Shown one piece after another: positions 8,542 through 17,617 of a stretch of DNA of 64,000 nucleotides (positions are counted from its first letter, which is position 1; every line of letters begins with the position of its first letter). Both the position numbers and the translations under genes were made by a program. Below the pieces are notes generated by a model. It ran no database searches and was not told where the DNA came from. It was given only the letters and a program-made list of their open reading frames with translations. Origin of the DNA: JADGHX01 sp037200125 (lineage in GTDB: Bacteria; Pseudomonadota; Gammaproteobacteria; Steroidobacterales; Steroidobacteraceae); the NCBI GenBank assembly GCA_037200125.1, contig JBBCGS010000001.1, forward strand, positions 310,001-374,000, read 5' to 3'.

Positions 8542-9036
8542 CTATTCCGAGTCCACCATCAGGTCAGGATCGAGAAGCTGAGGTCCGGGCCCTTCCTTCG
8601 CGCAGCGGTCGCCCGGGTTGTACAGCGGGCAGGAGTCGAGCGACAGGCAACCGCAGCCGATACAACTTGTGAGATCGTCGCGAAGCTTCTTCAGCCGCGT
8701 GATCCTGTCGTCGAGATCCGCGCGCCAGCGCGCGGAGAGGGTTCCCCAATCCTCCGCCGTCGGCGTGCGGCCTTTCGGCAGGGACGTCAGCGCGTCGTGG
8801 ATCGCGCTCAAGGGAATGCCGACCCGCTGCGAAACCTTGATTACCGCCACTCGGCGCAGCACTTCGCGCGGATAGCGACGCTGGTTGCCGACCGTGCGCC
8901 AGCCCTTGATGAGGCCCTTGCTCTCGTAGAAGTGGATCGCGGAAACCGCGACGCCGCTGCGCGCGGCGACCTCGCCGACGGTGAGCTCCCGCGCCGGTGC
9001 GGGGCCGGCAGGCGCCGACTTCTTTGCAACAGACAT
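8542..9036 (-). CDS. SoxR-family redox-sensing MerR regulator (paralogue 2)
   Basis: A 164-residue SoxR homologue, the closer of the two to classical SoxR. It has the MerR helix-turn-helix (LTVGEVAARSGVAVSAIHFYESKGL), a dimer helix and cluster ligands C125-x2-C128-x-C130-x5-C136 in CIGCGCLSLDSCPLYNPGD, nearly identical to the textbook motif. The ATG at 9036 is preferred over an upstream in-frame start because the extra residues do not resemble the family. It is transcribed divergently from the ferredoxin reductase across a SoxR box at 9083-9113. It probably senses redox-active compounds and controls that gene and itself. Confidence 0.93.
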   Translation of the reverse strand: MSVAKKSAPAGPAPARELTVGEVAARSGVAVSAIHFYESKGLIKGWRTVGNQRRYPREVLRRVAVIKVSQRVGIPLSAIHDALTSLPKGRTPTAEDWGTLSARWRADLDDRITRLKKLRDDLTSCIGCGCLSLDSCPLYNPGDRCAKEGPGPQLLDPDLMVDSE

Positions 9037-9082
9037 GGTTGACCTGAAGTGGGGTGGAGCGCGAAGCATACGCGGTTCGTGC

Positions 9083-9113
9083 TTGACATCAAGTTAAGTT
9101 GAGGTCGCAACAT
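9083..9113 (+). promoter_or_regulatory. SoxR-type divergent promoter upstream of the ferredoxin reductase
   Basis: -35 TTGACA (9083-9088), a 19-bp spacer carrying TCAAGTTAAGTTGAGG, -10 CAACAT (9108-9113). It aligns base for base with the E. coli soxS promoter, including the 19-bp spacing. It lies between divergent soxR (paralogue 2) and the ferredoxin reductase. Confidence 0.85.
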
Positions 9114-9158
9114 TTTTGGTACGGGCCGCGATTTTCGCTGGCTGGAGTGGGTGCGAAG

Positions 9159-10412
9159 ATGAGCGGGGTGGAGCGTCACGATGTCTTGGTGATTGGCGCG
9201 GGACACGCCGGGACGCAGCTCGCGATTGCGCTACGTCAGAAGAAATTCGCGGGTTCCGTCACGCTCGTGAGCGATGAGCCGCACCTGCCGTATGAGCGCC
9301 CCCCGCTGAGCAAGGAATACCTGAGCGGAACGCGCGCGTACGAACGCATGCTGTTGCGGCCGGAGGCTTTCTGGCAGCAGTCGGGAGTCTCGTTGCGGCT
9401 GGCGAGCGCGGTGGTCGCGGTGAATCCGGCGGAGCGCTCCGTGACGCTGGCTAGCGGCGAGGCGCTTCATTACGGCACGCTGGTATGGGCCGCGGGCGGC
9501 CACCCGCGGACACTCACCTGCGCCGGTGCGCGTTTACCAGGTGTGCACACCCTGCGCGGGCGCAGTGATGTGGATGCCCTTCGCCAGGAGCTCCCTTCCG
9601 TCACTCGCGTCGCCGTGATCGGCGGCGGATATCTGGGTCTCGAGGCGGCGGCAACACTCTCCAAGCTCGGCAAGCAGGTGACGGTTGTCGAGGCGCTCGA
9701 TCGCGTCCTGGCGCGAGTGACCTGCGCGCCGCTCTCGCGATTCCTCGAGGCGGAGCATCGCGCTCACGGAGTCGACGTCCGGCTCGATACAAAAGTCGAG
9801 TGCGTCGAGGAGATCGCGGGCCGTGCCGGTGGCATTCGTGTGGAAACGGGCGAAGTCATTCCCGCCGATCTCGTTCTGGTCGCAATCGGCATCAGCCCGT
9901 CGGTCGCACCGTTGCTCGACGCCGGAGCCCGTGGCGGCAACGGGGTGTTCGTGAACGAGTATGGGAACACATCGCTGCCGGGCGTCTATGCGATCGGAGA
10001 CTGCGCCACCCATTTGAGCGGATACGCGGACCACGGCCCGGTTCGGCTGGAGTCGGTGCAGAATGCTTCCGACATGGCGATGACCGTCGCCAAGGCGATC
10101 GTCGGAGATCCGCAGCCTCATCGCGCCATACCGTGGTTCTGGTCCAATCAGTACGATCTGCGCCTGCAGATGATCGGGCTGTCGACCGATCATGACGATC
10201 GGATCTTTCGGGGCGACGTGAGAAACCGCAGCTTTTCCGTGATCTATCGCAAAGCCGGGCGTGTGATCGCGCTAGATTGTGTCAACGCTCCCGGAGATTT
10301 CATTCAGGGACGTGAGCTGGTCACGCGGGGCGTGAGGGCGGAGCCGCATGAGCTGGCGGAGACCGCCATCCCGCTCAAGTCTCTCGTGGCCCGGTTGGTT
10401 GAAATATATTGA
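9159..10412 (+). CDS. NAD(P)H-dependent FAD ferredoxin/rubredoxin reductase (rhodocoxin/putidaredoxin reductase type)
   Basis: A 417-residue soluble flavoprotein that moves electrons from NAD(P)H to a small iron-sulfur protein serving an oxygenase. The FAD Rossmann motif GAGHAG lies at residues 13-18, the NAD Rossmann motif VIGGGYLGLEAA near 153-164, and the second FAD motif is GVYAIGDCA. The C-terminal reductase domain begins around residue 320. The ATG at 9159 follows GGAG; an upstream TTG in frame overlaps the promoter. It is under a SoxR box and is followed after 20 bp by a 'DCD.ACL' gene. It could feed the CDGSH protein, the di-iron hydroxylase or both (inference). Confidence 0.9.
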   Translation: MSGVERHDVLVIGAGHAGTQLAIALRQKKFAGSVTLVSDEPHLPYERPPLSKEYLSGTRAYERMLLRPEAFWQQSGVSLRLASAVVAVNPAERSVTLASGEALHYGTLVWAAGGHPRTLTCAGARLPGVHTLRGRSDVDALRQELPSVTRVAVIGGGYLGLEAAATLSKLGKQVTVVEALDRVLARVTCAPLSRFLEAEHRAHGVDVRLDTKVECVEEIAGRAGGIRVETGEVIPADLVLVAIGISPSVAPLLDAGARGGNGVFVNEYGNTSLPGVYAIGDCATHLSGYADHGPVRLESVQNASDMAMTVAKAIVGDPQPHRAIPWFWSNQYDLRLQMIGLSTDHDDRIFRGDVRNRSFSVIYRKAGRVIALDCVNAPGDFIQGRELVTRGVRAEPHELAETAIPLKSLVARLVEIY

Positions 10413-10432
10413 ATGTCATAGAAGGGGGAAGA

Positions 10433-11365
10433 ATGAATAGTCTGTATCGAATGTTGTGCACCCTGGCCTTGCTTGCGGCCAGCGCCGCCGCGAGTGCCCA
10501 GGATTGCGACCGCGCTTGTCTCAAGAGCCATCTCGACACGTACCTCAACGCCGTCGCCGCTCACAAGCCGGAGACCGGTAACTTGTGGGTCGGTTTCCGC
10601 CAGACCGAGAATGCCGTCGCGATCCCCGAAGGTCAGGGCGCGTGGAAGAATGTAACGGCGCTGGGCTCCATTCAGCGCCGGTTCCTGGATCCGGTGCAAA
10701 GTCAGGCGGGCTATTTCGGTACCGTGTTCATGGGCGATGAGGAAGCCGTCGTCGCGATTCGCGTCAAAGTGCAGTGGAAGCAGGTTACGGAAGCCGAGTG
10801 GTTCATTTCGAGAAAGAGCGACCCGGGTGTGACGGGCGAGCCGGGCAAGACGCCGTTCAACATCGACACGCTGCGCGCCACGCTGCCGGCGCAACGCGTG
10901 GTGCCTAAAGCTGAACGCATGCAGCGTGAGGCCCTGCAGGCCGTCGTCAACTCGTACTTCGATGGCATCACGAGCCACAACGGCTTCCTCGTCAAAGGGC
11001 ATCCCGGATGCTCTCGTTACGAGAATGGCTTCCCGACATTCAATACGCCGATGAAGCCCGGCGCGGATATTGGCAACGACGGCAAGACGGATTGCCGTAC
11101 TCAGGGCGATTTCAACGTTGCGACCGTGGCGATCCGCAATTTCTTCGTGGTCGATGAAGAGTCCCAGGCCGTGATGGTGTCGGCGATGTTCCGTCGTGAA
11201 GCGAAGAATGCGAAGCGCCGCAATGCCTTCACCGAGCTCTTCCACCTGGACCACGGCAAGATTCGCGACATCCATGCCGCGTTCTACTACGCGCCGGAGG
11301 ACCGGCCGGTGCCCAACTGGCCGCCGTATGACGGGCTTTTTCCGCTGCCGGCGGCTTATAAGTAA
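10433..11365 (+). CDS. Secreted 'DCD.ACL' protein, two NTF2-like halves (paralogue 2 of 3)
   Basis: A 310-residue exported protein of unknown function, homologous to those at 2863 and 38685. The ATG at 10433 follows GAAGGGGGAAG and opens a signal peptide (SLYRMLCTLALLAASAAASA). The mature N terminus is QDCDRACLKSHLDTYLNAV. As in its paralogues, a first NTF2-like half with TENAV strands is followed by a second (LQAVVNSYFDGITSHNG ... FFVVDEESQAVMVSAMF). It has extra Cys residues around 11010-11095 (HPGCSRYE, TDCRT), matching the position of DDCNR and FSCKEA in paralogue 1, so a disulfide is plausible. It lies 20 bp after the ferredoxin reductase, presumably co-transcribed. Confidence 0.8.
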   Translation: MNSLYRMLCTLALLAASAAASAQDCDRACLKSHLDTYLNAVAAHKPETGNLWVGFRQTENAVAIPEGQGAWKNVTALGSIQRRFLDPVQSQAGYFGTVFMGDEEAVVAIRVKVQWKQVTEAEWFISRKSDPGVTGEPGKTPFNIDTLRATLPAQRVVPKAERMQREALQAVVNSYFDGITSHNGFLVKGHPGCSRYENGFPTFNTPMKPGADIGNDGKTDCRTQGDFNVATVAIRNFFVVDEESQAVMVSAMFRREAKNAKRRNAFTELFHLDHGKIRDIHAAFYYAPEDRPVPNWPPYDGLFPLPAAYK

Positions 11366-11722
11366 GCCCTTCGTTGGGTAGAGAACGACGGCCGCGCGCG
11401 GGCCGAGCGTTTGAAGGCGGCGGGGACACTGACGGGAAGCCGTCGCCCCGCCGCCGTCGTCTTCGCGCGGAGCCTTCGCAGCTTCAGCATGCCGCCATCG
11501 ATCACGAGCGTTTCGGTGACGCCCGTGTATTCCTGTTGACGTAAAACAGCACGCCGTCCGGGGTGAAGCACCGGACGAATGTTTGACGTAGCTCGTCCGC
11601 CGCCCAGGTCATGCTGGGCATACCCCGAAGTCGGCGGATTTCGGCTGAAATCATCGTATCGGCGCTTGCAATCGCAGGCACATGCGCCGCCCTCAGCCTC
11701 CAGCCCACGGCATCACCGTCGG
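11366..11722. other. Intergenic stretch without an identifiable gene
   Basis: This 357-bp gap separates the 'DCD.ACL' gene from the first pump operon. A minus-strand open frame of about 80 codons (11502-11747) has no recognisable family and overlaps the next gene. I see no SoxR box, no GTCAG direct repeat and no clear terminator here. The pump promoter is presumably in it. Confidence 0.4.
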
Positions 11723-12928
11723 ATGGATACGATGAATATGAAGACAAATGCGCTCCTGCATGGCGTGAGGCGTCGAGCAGCGGCCGCGGGGTTGATGATG
11801 ATCGTCACGGCCATGATGGCGGCCTGCCATCGCCAGGGGCCGGGAACCGACGCGTCTCCGCCACAGGTCAGCGTGATAGCCGCGCACCGCGCGGCTGTGC
11901 CGGTGACGACCGAGCTGCCGGGGCGCACGTCGGCCTATCTCGTGGCGCAGGTGCGCGCGCGGGTGGACGGCATCGTTCAGAAGCGCGATTTTCGGGAAGG
12001 GAGCAACGTCGAGGCGAGCCAGCGGCTATATCAAATCGACCCCGCGCCCTATCGCGCGGCGCTCGCGAGCGCGCAGGCCTCCCTTGCCCGCGCCCGCGCC
12101 AATCTCGAATCCACGCGGGCACAGGCCGAGCGGGACAAGGTGCTCGTCGCCGCGAACGCAATCAGTCAGCAAAAGTATGTCAACGACGTCGCCGCGCAGA
12201 GCCAGGCGGCTGCCGATGTCGCGGCGGGGCTGGCCGCGGTGCAGGTTGCGAACATCAATCTTGGGTACACCGATGTGCTGGCGCCGATTGGCGGTCGCAT
12301 CGGGCCGTCGCTCGTGACACAGGGTGCCTACGTACAGGCGAGTGTCGCGACATTGTTGGCGACGGTTCAGCAGATCGATCCTATCTATGTCGATCTCAAC
12401 CAGACGAGCGTCGAGGGTTTGCAGCTTCGCCAGCAGATGGCGAAGGGGCAGGTCAAACTGAACGGCCCCGACCAGACTCCGGTGCGTCTGGTGCTCGAGG
12501 ATGGATCCACCTACGCGCGTGCCGGAAGGCTCGAGTTCACCGACATCAGCGTCGATCCGTCCACCGGCTCGGTGGACGTGCGCGCTATTTTCCCCAATCC
12601 CGAACACATCCTGTTGCCCGGCATGTTCGTGCGAGCGGTCATCGATCGGGGGACCAATGAGCAGGCAATGCTCATTCCTCAGGACGGGGTGACCCACGAT
12701 CGCATGGGCCGGGCCACCGTGCTCGTCGTCGGTCCGGACAACAAAGTGTCTCAGCGCACGGTCGTCGCCACGCGCACGCTCGGCGAGAACTGGGTGGTCG
12801 ACAGCGGTCTCACCGATGGCGATCGCGTGATCGTCTCGGGAGTGCAGCGGGTGCAACCGGGAGCGCTCGTGCGCGCGATTCCCACCGAACCGCCAGCGAA
12901 GCTGGCGCTCGACGAACAGGGGAAGTAG
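11723..12928 (+). CDS. RND efflux membrane fusion lipoprotein (AcrA/MexA-like)
   Basis: The periplasmic adaptor (about 401 residues) joining an inner membrane RND pump to an outer membrane channel. A lipobox MMAAC follows a hydrophobic leader, so it is a lipoprotein. Then come the beta-barrel/lipoyl segment (VRARVDGIVQKRDFREGSNV), a coiled-coil hairpin (about residues 100-170), the returning lipoyl half (YTDVLAPIGGRIG) and the membrane-proximal domain (TRTLGENWVVDSGLTDGDRVIVSG). ATGs at 11723, 11732 and 11738 are all in frame and possible; none has a strong ribosome site. The permease starts five bases after its stop. Confidence 0.93.
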   Translation: MDTMNMKTNALLHGVRRRAAAAGLMMIVTAMMAACHRQGPGTDASPPQVSVIAAHRAAVPVTTELPGRTSAYLVAQVRARVDGIVQKRDFREGSNVEASQRLYQIDPAPYRAALASAQASLARARANLESTRAQAERDKVLVAANAISQQKYVNDVAAQSQAAADVAAGLAAVQVANINLGYTDVLAPIGGRIGPSLVTQGAYVQASVATLLATVQQIDPIYVDLNQTSVEGLQLRQQMAKGQVKLNGPDQTPVRLVLEDGSTYARAGRLEFTDISVDPSTGSVDVRAIFPNPEHILLPGMFVRAVIDRGTNEQAMLIPQDGVTHDRMGRATVLVVGPDNKVSQRTVVATRTLGENWVVDSGLTDGDRVIVSGVQRVQPGALVRAIPTEPPAKLALDEQGK

Positions 12929-12932
12929 CGTC

Positions 12933-15900
12933 ATGGCCCGGCTATTCATCGACCGTCCCATCTTCGCGATCGTCATCGCGATCCTCATCATGCTCGCGGG
13001 CGCGCTCTCGATCAGTCGCCTGCCCATCGAGCAGTACCCAACCGTCGCACCGCCTTCCATCCAGATCGCCACGACTTACCCGGGCGCCTCGGCGGAAACG
13101 GTGGAGAACACCGTGGCGCAGGTGATCGAGCAGCAGATGAGCGGCCTCGATCACCTGCTGTATCTGGCAACCACGAGCGACGATTCCGGTCAGGCCACCA
13201 CGACGCTGACCTTCGAGCCGGGCACCGACCCCGACATCGCGCAGGTGCAGGTTCAAAACAAGCTTCAGCTCGCTGTGCCACTGCTGCCAGCGCAGGTTCA
13301 GCAATCAGGCGTGAGGGTCACGAAGTCGAGCGCCTCGTTCCTGCTCATTGCCGCGTTCGTGTCGTCCGATCCGAATGCGACCAAGTTTGACATCGCCGAC
13401 TATGTGGTCTCGCACGTGCAAGACCCAGTGAGCCGGATCAACGGTGTCGGCAACTTCAACGTGTTCGGTACGCAGTACGCCATGCGCATCTGGCTGGACG
13501 CGAACAAGCTCAACAGCTTCGCGCTCACGCCCGTGGATGTGACGAATGCGATCCAGAATCAGAACGTGCAGATTTCCGGTGGGCAGCTCGGTGGCACGCC
13601 GGCCCCGACTTCACAACGGCTGACGGCCGCGATCACGGAAGCGACGCTGCTGCGCACGCCGAAGGAGTTCGGCGATATCCTTCTCAAAGTGATGCCGGAC
13701 GGCTCGCGCGTACGCATCAGCGACGTTGCACGTGTGGAGCTCGGCGCGGAGAACTTCGCCGTCGACAACAAGTACAACGGGCGGCCCGCGGCCGCCATCG
13801 GCGTGCAGCTCGCGAGCGACGCCAACGCGCTCGCCACGGCGGAGGCCGTGCGCGCGAAGATCGCGGAGCTGTCGAAATACTTTCCGCCTGGCATGAGCGT
13901 CGTCTACCCGTACGACGCGACACCGTTTGTCCGGGTCTCCATTGCCGAGGTGGTCAAGACGCTGTTCGAGGGCGTGGTCCTCGTGTTCCTCGTGATGTAT
14001 CTGTTCCTGCAGAACCTCCGCGCAACGCTCATTCCGACTATTGCCGTGCCCGTGGTCCTTCTCGGCACGTTCGGTGTCATGGCGGCGGCCGGGTTCACGA
14101 TCAACACGCTCACGATGTTCGGGCTGGTGCTCGCGATCGGTCTGTTGGTGGATGACGCGATCGTGGTCGTCGAGAACGTCCAGCGCCTCATCGAGGAAGA
14201 GGGGCTCACGCCGGTTGAAGCAACACGCAAGGCGATGAGCCAGATTACCGGCGCCCTGGTCGGCGTCGCGATGGTTCTTTCGGCCGTCTTTGTTCCGGTC
14301 GCATTTTCGAGCGGATCCGTTGGCGCGATCTACCGCCAGTTTTCGTTGACCATCGTGTCGGCGATGGCGCTGTCGGTGTTCACCGCGCTGAGCCTGACGC
14401 CGGCTCTCTGCGCGATATTGCTTCGCCCCGGGCAACGCGCGCCGTCGCGCGGTTTCTTCGCCTGGTTCAATCGGCAGTTCGAGAACGGGCGCGGCGGCTA
14501 CGTAAGCGGCGTGAGGTACCTGATTGCGCGCGCGGGCCGCGCATTGTTGCTGTATGCGGGCGTGTTGGGTGTGGTCGTCTTCCTGTTCCTGAAGCTTCCG
14601 ACGTCATTCCTGCCCGACGAGGACCAGGGTTTCATGTACGTCCAGGTGCAGGGGCCGCCGGGCGGCACGATCGGCCGGACCGGCTTGGCGCTCGATGACG
14701 TGAGCGACTACCTGCTGCATCAGGAGTCGAAAGTCGTCGACGCGGTGTTCCAGGTCAATGGCTTCAACTTCGCCGGCCGCGGCCAGAACCAGGGCCTGCT
14801 TTTCGTGCACTTCAAGGACTGGTCACTGCGCAAAAGCGCCGATCTCAGTGTTCAGGCGCTGTCGGCGCGCCTCGCCACGCGCTACGCCGGCTATCGTGAG
14901 GCCGTCGTCATTCCGATCAATCCGCCACCGATCCGTGAGCTCGGCACGGCTTCGGGATTCGACATGGAGCTCGAAGATCAGGGCGGTGTGGGGCACGTAG
15001 CGCTGATGAAAGCGCGCGATCAGCTGCTCGCGAGTGCGCGCAAGGATGCCTCTCTCGCGCTCGTGCGTCCGAACGGCCTCGAGGACAACCCCACGTTCAC
15101 CATCGCCATCGATCGGGAGAAGGCGAGCGCGCTCGGCGTGAGCCCGAGCGACATCGATCAGTCGTTCTCCATTTCCTGGGGATCGCGCTACGTGAACAAC
15201 TTTCTCGACACCGACGGCCGGATCAAGAAAGTGTTCGTGCAGGCGGATGCGCCCTTCCGCATGACGCCTGAGGATTTGCGCTGGCACTACGTGCGCAACG
15301 GCACGGGCGCCATGGTGCCGATCGCGGCGTTCTCGACGGGCAAATGGACTTATGGGTCGCCGCAGCTGCAACGTTACAACGGTGTTTCGTCCGTCGAGAT
15401 CCAGGGCCAGGCGGCGCCGGGGCTCAGCACCGGACAGGCGATCGCCGCGATGGAGAAGCTTGCGCGGCAGCTCCCGCCGGGCATCGGGTTCGAATGGACG
15501 GGCCTGTCTCTGCAAGAGAAGCTCTCGGGCTCACAGGCCCCCATCCTGTACGCCATCTCGATACTGGTGGTGTTCCTGAGCCTCGCCGCGCTCTATGAAA
15601 GCTGGTCCATCCCGGTGTCGGTCATCATGGTCGTGCCGCTCGGTGTGCTGGGAGCGCTCACCGCGGCGCTGGTTTTCGGAATGCAGAACGATGTGTATTT
15701 CCAGGTGGGCCTGCTCACGACGATCGGCTTGTCGGCGAAGAACGCCATCCTGATCGTCGAGTTCGCGCGCAACCTGCAGGTCGAGGGCAAGAGCCTCATC
15801 GAGGCGGCGGTTGAAGCGGCCCACCAGCGGCTGCGGCCCATCCTGATGACGTCGATGGCGTTCATTCTCGGCGTTTTGCCGCTGGCACTCGCGACCGGTG

Positions 15901-16103
15901 CGGGCTCCGCAAGCCGGAACGCCATCGGCACCGGAGTCATCGGCGGCATGCTGAGCGCGACGTTCCTCGCGACCTTCCTCATTCCGATGTTCTTCGTGGT
16001 GATTGGTCGAACATTCGGCGGCGGGCGCGCGCCCGCGCAGCCGCCCGCGGCGACGAGCGGGGTTGCCGAACAGCTTCCATCATTGGGTGAGGTTCGCACG
16101 TGA
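12933..16103 (+). CDS. RND multidrug efflux permease, HAE1 family (AcrB/MexB-like)
   Basis: The proton-driven inner membrane pump of a tripartite multidrug exporter, 1056 residues, a normal HAE1 length. It starts with MARLFIDRPIFAIVIAI, the standard TM1 context. The two proton-relay Asp are in LLVDDAIVVVENVQR (near residue 406) in TM4, and the relay Lys is in LSAKNAILIVEFA in TM10. Two large periplasmic loops are present. Its neighbours are the adaptor (4-bp gap) and the outer membrane channel, whose GTG overlaps this gene's TGA. Substrates are not predictable; no dedicated regulator is adjacent. Confidence 0.96.
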   Translation: MARLFIDRPIFAIVIAILIMLAGALSISRLPIEQYPTVAPPSIQIATTYPGASAETVENTVAQVIEQQMSGLDHLLYLATTSDDSGQATTTLTFEPGTDPDIAQVQVQNKLQLAVPLLPAQVQQSGVRVTKSSASFLLIAAFVSSDPNATKFDIADYVVSHVQDPVSRINGVGNFNVFGTQYAMRIWLDANKLNSFALTPVDVTNAIQNQNVQISGGQLGGTPAPTSQRLTAAITEATLLRTPKEFGDILLKVMPDGSRVRISDVARVELGAENFAVDNKYNGRPAAAIGVQLASDANALATAEAVRAKIAELSKYFPPGMSVVYPYDATPFVRVSIAEVVKTLFEGVVLVFLVMYLFLQNLRATLIPTIAVPVVLLGTFGVMAAAGFTINTLTMFGLVLAIGLLVDDAIVVVENVQRLIEEEGLTPVEATRKAMSQITGALVGVAMVLSAVFVPVAFSSGSVGAIYRQFSLTIVSAMALSVFTALSLTPALCAILLRPGQRAPSRGFFAWFNRQFENGRGGYVSGVRYLIARAGRALLLYAGVLGVVVFLFLKLPTSFLPDEDQGFMYVQVQGPPGGTIGRTGLALDDVSDYLLHQESKVVDAVFQVNGFNFAGRGQNQGLLFVHFKDWSLRKSADLSVQALSARLATRYAGYREAVVIPINPPPIRELGTASGFDMELEDQGGVGHVALMKARDQLLASARKDASLALVRPNGLEDNPTFTIAIDREKASALGVSPSDIDQSFSISWGSRYVNNFLDTDGRIKKVFVQADAPFRMTPEDLRWHYVRNGTGAMVPIAAFSTGKWTYGSPQLQRYNGVSSVEIQGQAAPGLSTGQAIAAMEKLARQLPPGIGFEWTGLSLQEKLSGSQAPILYAISILVVFLSLAALYESWSIPVSVIMVVPLGVLGALTAALVFGMQNDVYFQVGLLTTIGLSAKNAILIVEFARNLQVEGKSLIEAAVEAAHQRLRPILMTSMAFILGVLPLALATGAGSASRNAIGTGVIGGMLSATFLATFLIPMFFVVIGRTFGGGRAPAQPPAATSGVAEQLPSLGEVRT

Positions 16104-17524
16104 ATCCTTCATTCCGCCTGCTTCCGGGGCTTGCCCTCCTGCTGCTGAGCGCATGCTCTCTCGAGCCACGTTACGTGCGACCGCCGTCCGCCGTCGCGCC
16201 CGCCTACCCGCGGGGCGCGGCCTACGGTGAGGGCACGCCCGTCGAGGGAGCGCGACGCGCCGTCGCCGATATCGATTGGCGCGAGGTCCTGACCGATCCG
16301 CATCTTCAGCAGCTCGTCGAGATTGCGCTCGACAACAACCGGGACCTGCGCGCGGCGGTGCTGAACGTCGAATCGTTGCGGGCGCAATTTCGCATACAGG
16401 CCGCGGCGCTGTTCCCTCAGGTCGATGCCGTCTTGAGCGAGGCGCGGGGCCGCACGCCGGCTGATGTTTCGAGAACCGGCGCGCCCGAGAAGACGGGCTC
16501 CTATTCCGTGGGTGCCTCGTTCGGCTGGGAGCTCGACCTGTTCGGCAAGCTGCGGAGCCTGCGCGCCGCCGCCCTGGAACAGTATCTGGCATCGGTACAG
16601 GGGCGGAACGCCGCGCAGATCCTGCTCATTTCGCAGGTCGCGGATCAGTACCTCACCATGTTGGCGGATGATGAACTGCTCGCGGTCACGGATCAGACGC
16701 TGCGCACTGCGCGCGAATCCTACGAGATCGTGAAGCTGCAGTTCGACGTGGGCGCGGGTTCGGAACTGGACGTGCGTCAGGCGCAAAGCGTCGTCGAGCA
16801 GGCGCAAGCGAATCGGGCCGCGCAGCTGCGTGCTCGCGCGCAAGCGGAAAACGGCCTCGTGCTGCTGCTCGGAGCGTCGCCACCGAGCGGTGCGCTCGTG
16901 GGCAGCCGGCTCGATGATCAAGACATTCTCGAGGATCTGCCGGAAGGTTTGCCCTCCGCGCTACTGGCTCGTCGTCCGGACGTGCTGCAGGCCGAAGCGC
17001 TGCTGCGCTCGACGAACGCGGACATTGGCGCCGCCCGCGCGGCGTTCTTCCCGAGCATCGACCTGACCGCCAGCGGCGGCACGGCGAGCGCCGGACTCAG
17101 CGGCCTGTTCAAGGCGGGCTCGGCCGCGTGGACATTCGCGCCGTCGATCGCGACGCCGCTCTTCGAAGGCGGCGCCAACCGTGCGAACCTCGATGCCGCT
17201 CGCGCGCGCAAGGAGATCGCGGTCGCGCAATATCAGAAAGCGATTCAGAGCGCGTTCCAAGAGGTTGCGGATGGGCTCGCCGCTCGCGGCACGTTCAACG
17301 AACAGATCGCCGCGCTCGACCGCTTCACGCAAGCCCAGCAGCGGCGGCTCGATCTGGCCCAGCTCCTCTACAAGAACGGCGAGTCGAGCTATCTCGATGT
17401 GCTCACGGCGCAGACGGACTTGTACGACGCGCGGCTGGTGCTGGTGGCGGCCCGCTTGCAGCGCCTGACGAATCTCGTCGATCTGTATCGCGCACTCGGC
17501 GGCGGTTGGCGAGAACATCTGTAG
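16100..17524 (+). CDS. Outer membrane efflux channel lipoprotein (NodT/OprM family)
   Basis: The TolC-like exit duct of the first pump, 474 residues. The signal peptide ends in a lipobox LLSAC, so the protein is acylated. Two OEP repeats follow the family pattern (WREVLTDPHLQQLVEIALDNNRDLRAAVLNVE; GSYSVGASFGWELDLFGKLRSL; LARRPDVLQAEALLRSTNADIGAARAAFFPSIDL). It ends GGGWRE as usual. The start is GTG overlapping the permease stop (GTGA), so translation is coupled. No terminator is obvious before the convergent TBDR gene 93 bp away. Confidence 0.95.
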   Translation: MNPSFRLLPGLALLLLSACSLEPRYVRPPSAVAPAYPRGAAYGEGTPVEGARRAVADIDWREVLTDPHLQQLVEIALDNNRDLRAAVLNVESLRAQFRIQAAALFPQVDAVLSEARGRTPADVSRTGAPEKTGSYSVGASFGWELDLFGKLRSLRAAALEQYLASVQGRNAAQILLISQVADQYLTMLADDELLAVTDQTLRTARESYEIVKLQFDVGAGSELDVRQAQSVVEQAQANRAAQLRARAQAENGLVLLLGASPPSGALVGSRLDDQDILEDLPEGLPSALLARRPDVLQAEALLRSTNADIGAARAAFFPSIDLTASGGTASAGLSGLFKAGSAAWTFAPSIATPLFEGGANRANLDAARARKEIAVAQYQKAIQSAFQEVADGLAARGTFNEQIAALDRFTQAQQRRLDLAQLLYKNGESSYLDVLTAQTDLYDARLVLVAARLQRLTNLVDLYRALGGGWREHL

Positions 17525-17617
17525 CGACATTGCGTTTGGATCCCTCGGTGGCAGCGGCCTTTGCGCGGCGGCGGAGAGCAACCCCTGGAGCGTCGCCGTG
17601 TACGGCGGGGATGCCGC

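Noticed and set aside
11502..11747. 80-codon minus-strand frame in the gap before the first pump operon
   Set aside because: No family recognised, it overlaps the adaptor gene start and has no convincing ribosome site; reported only as intergenic.
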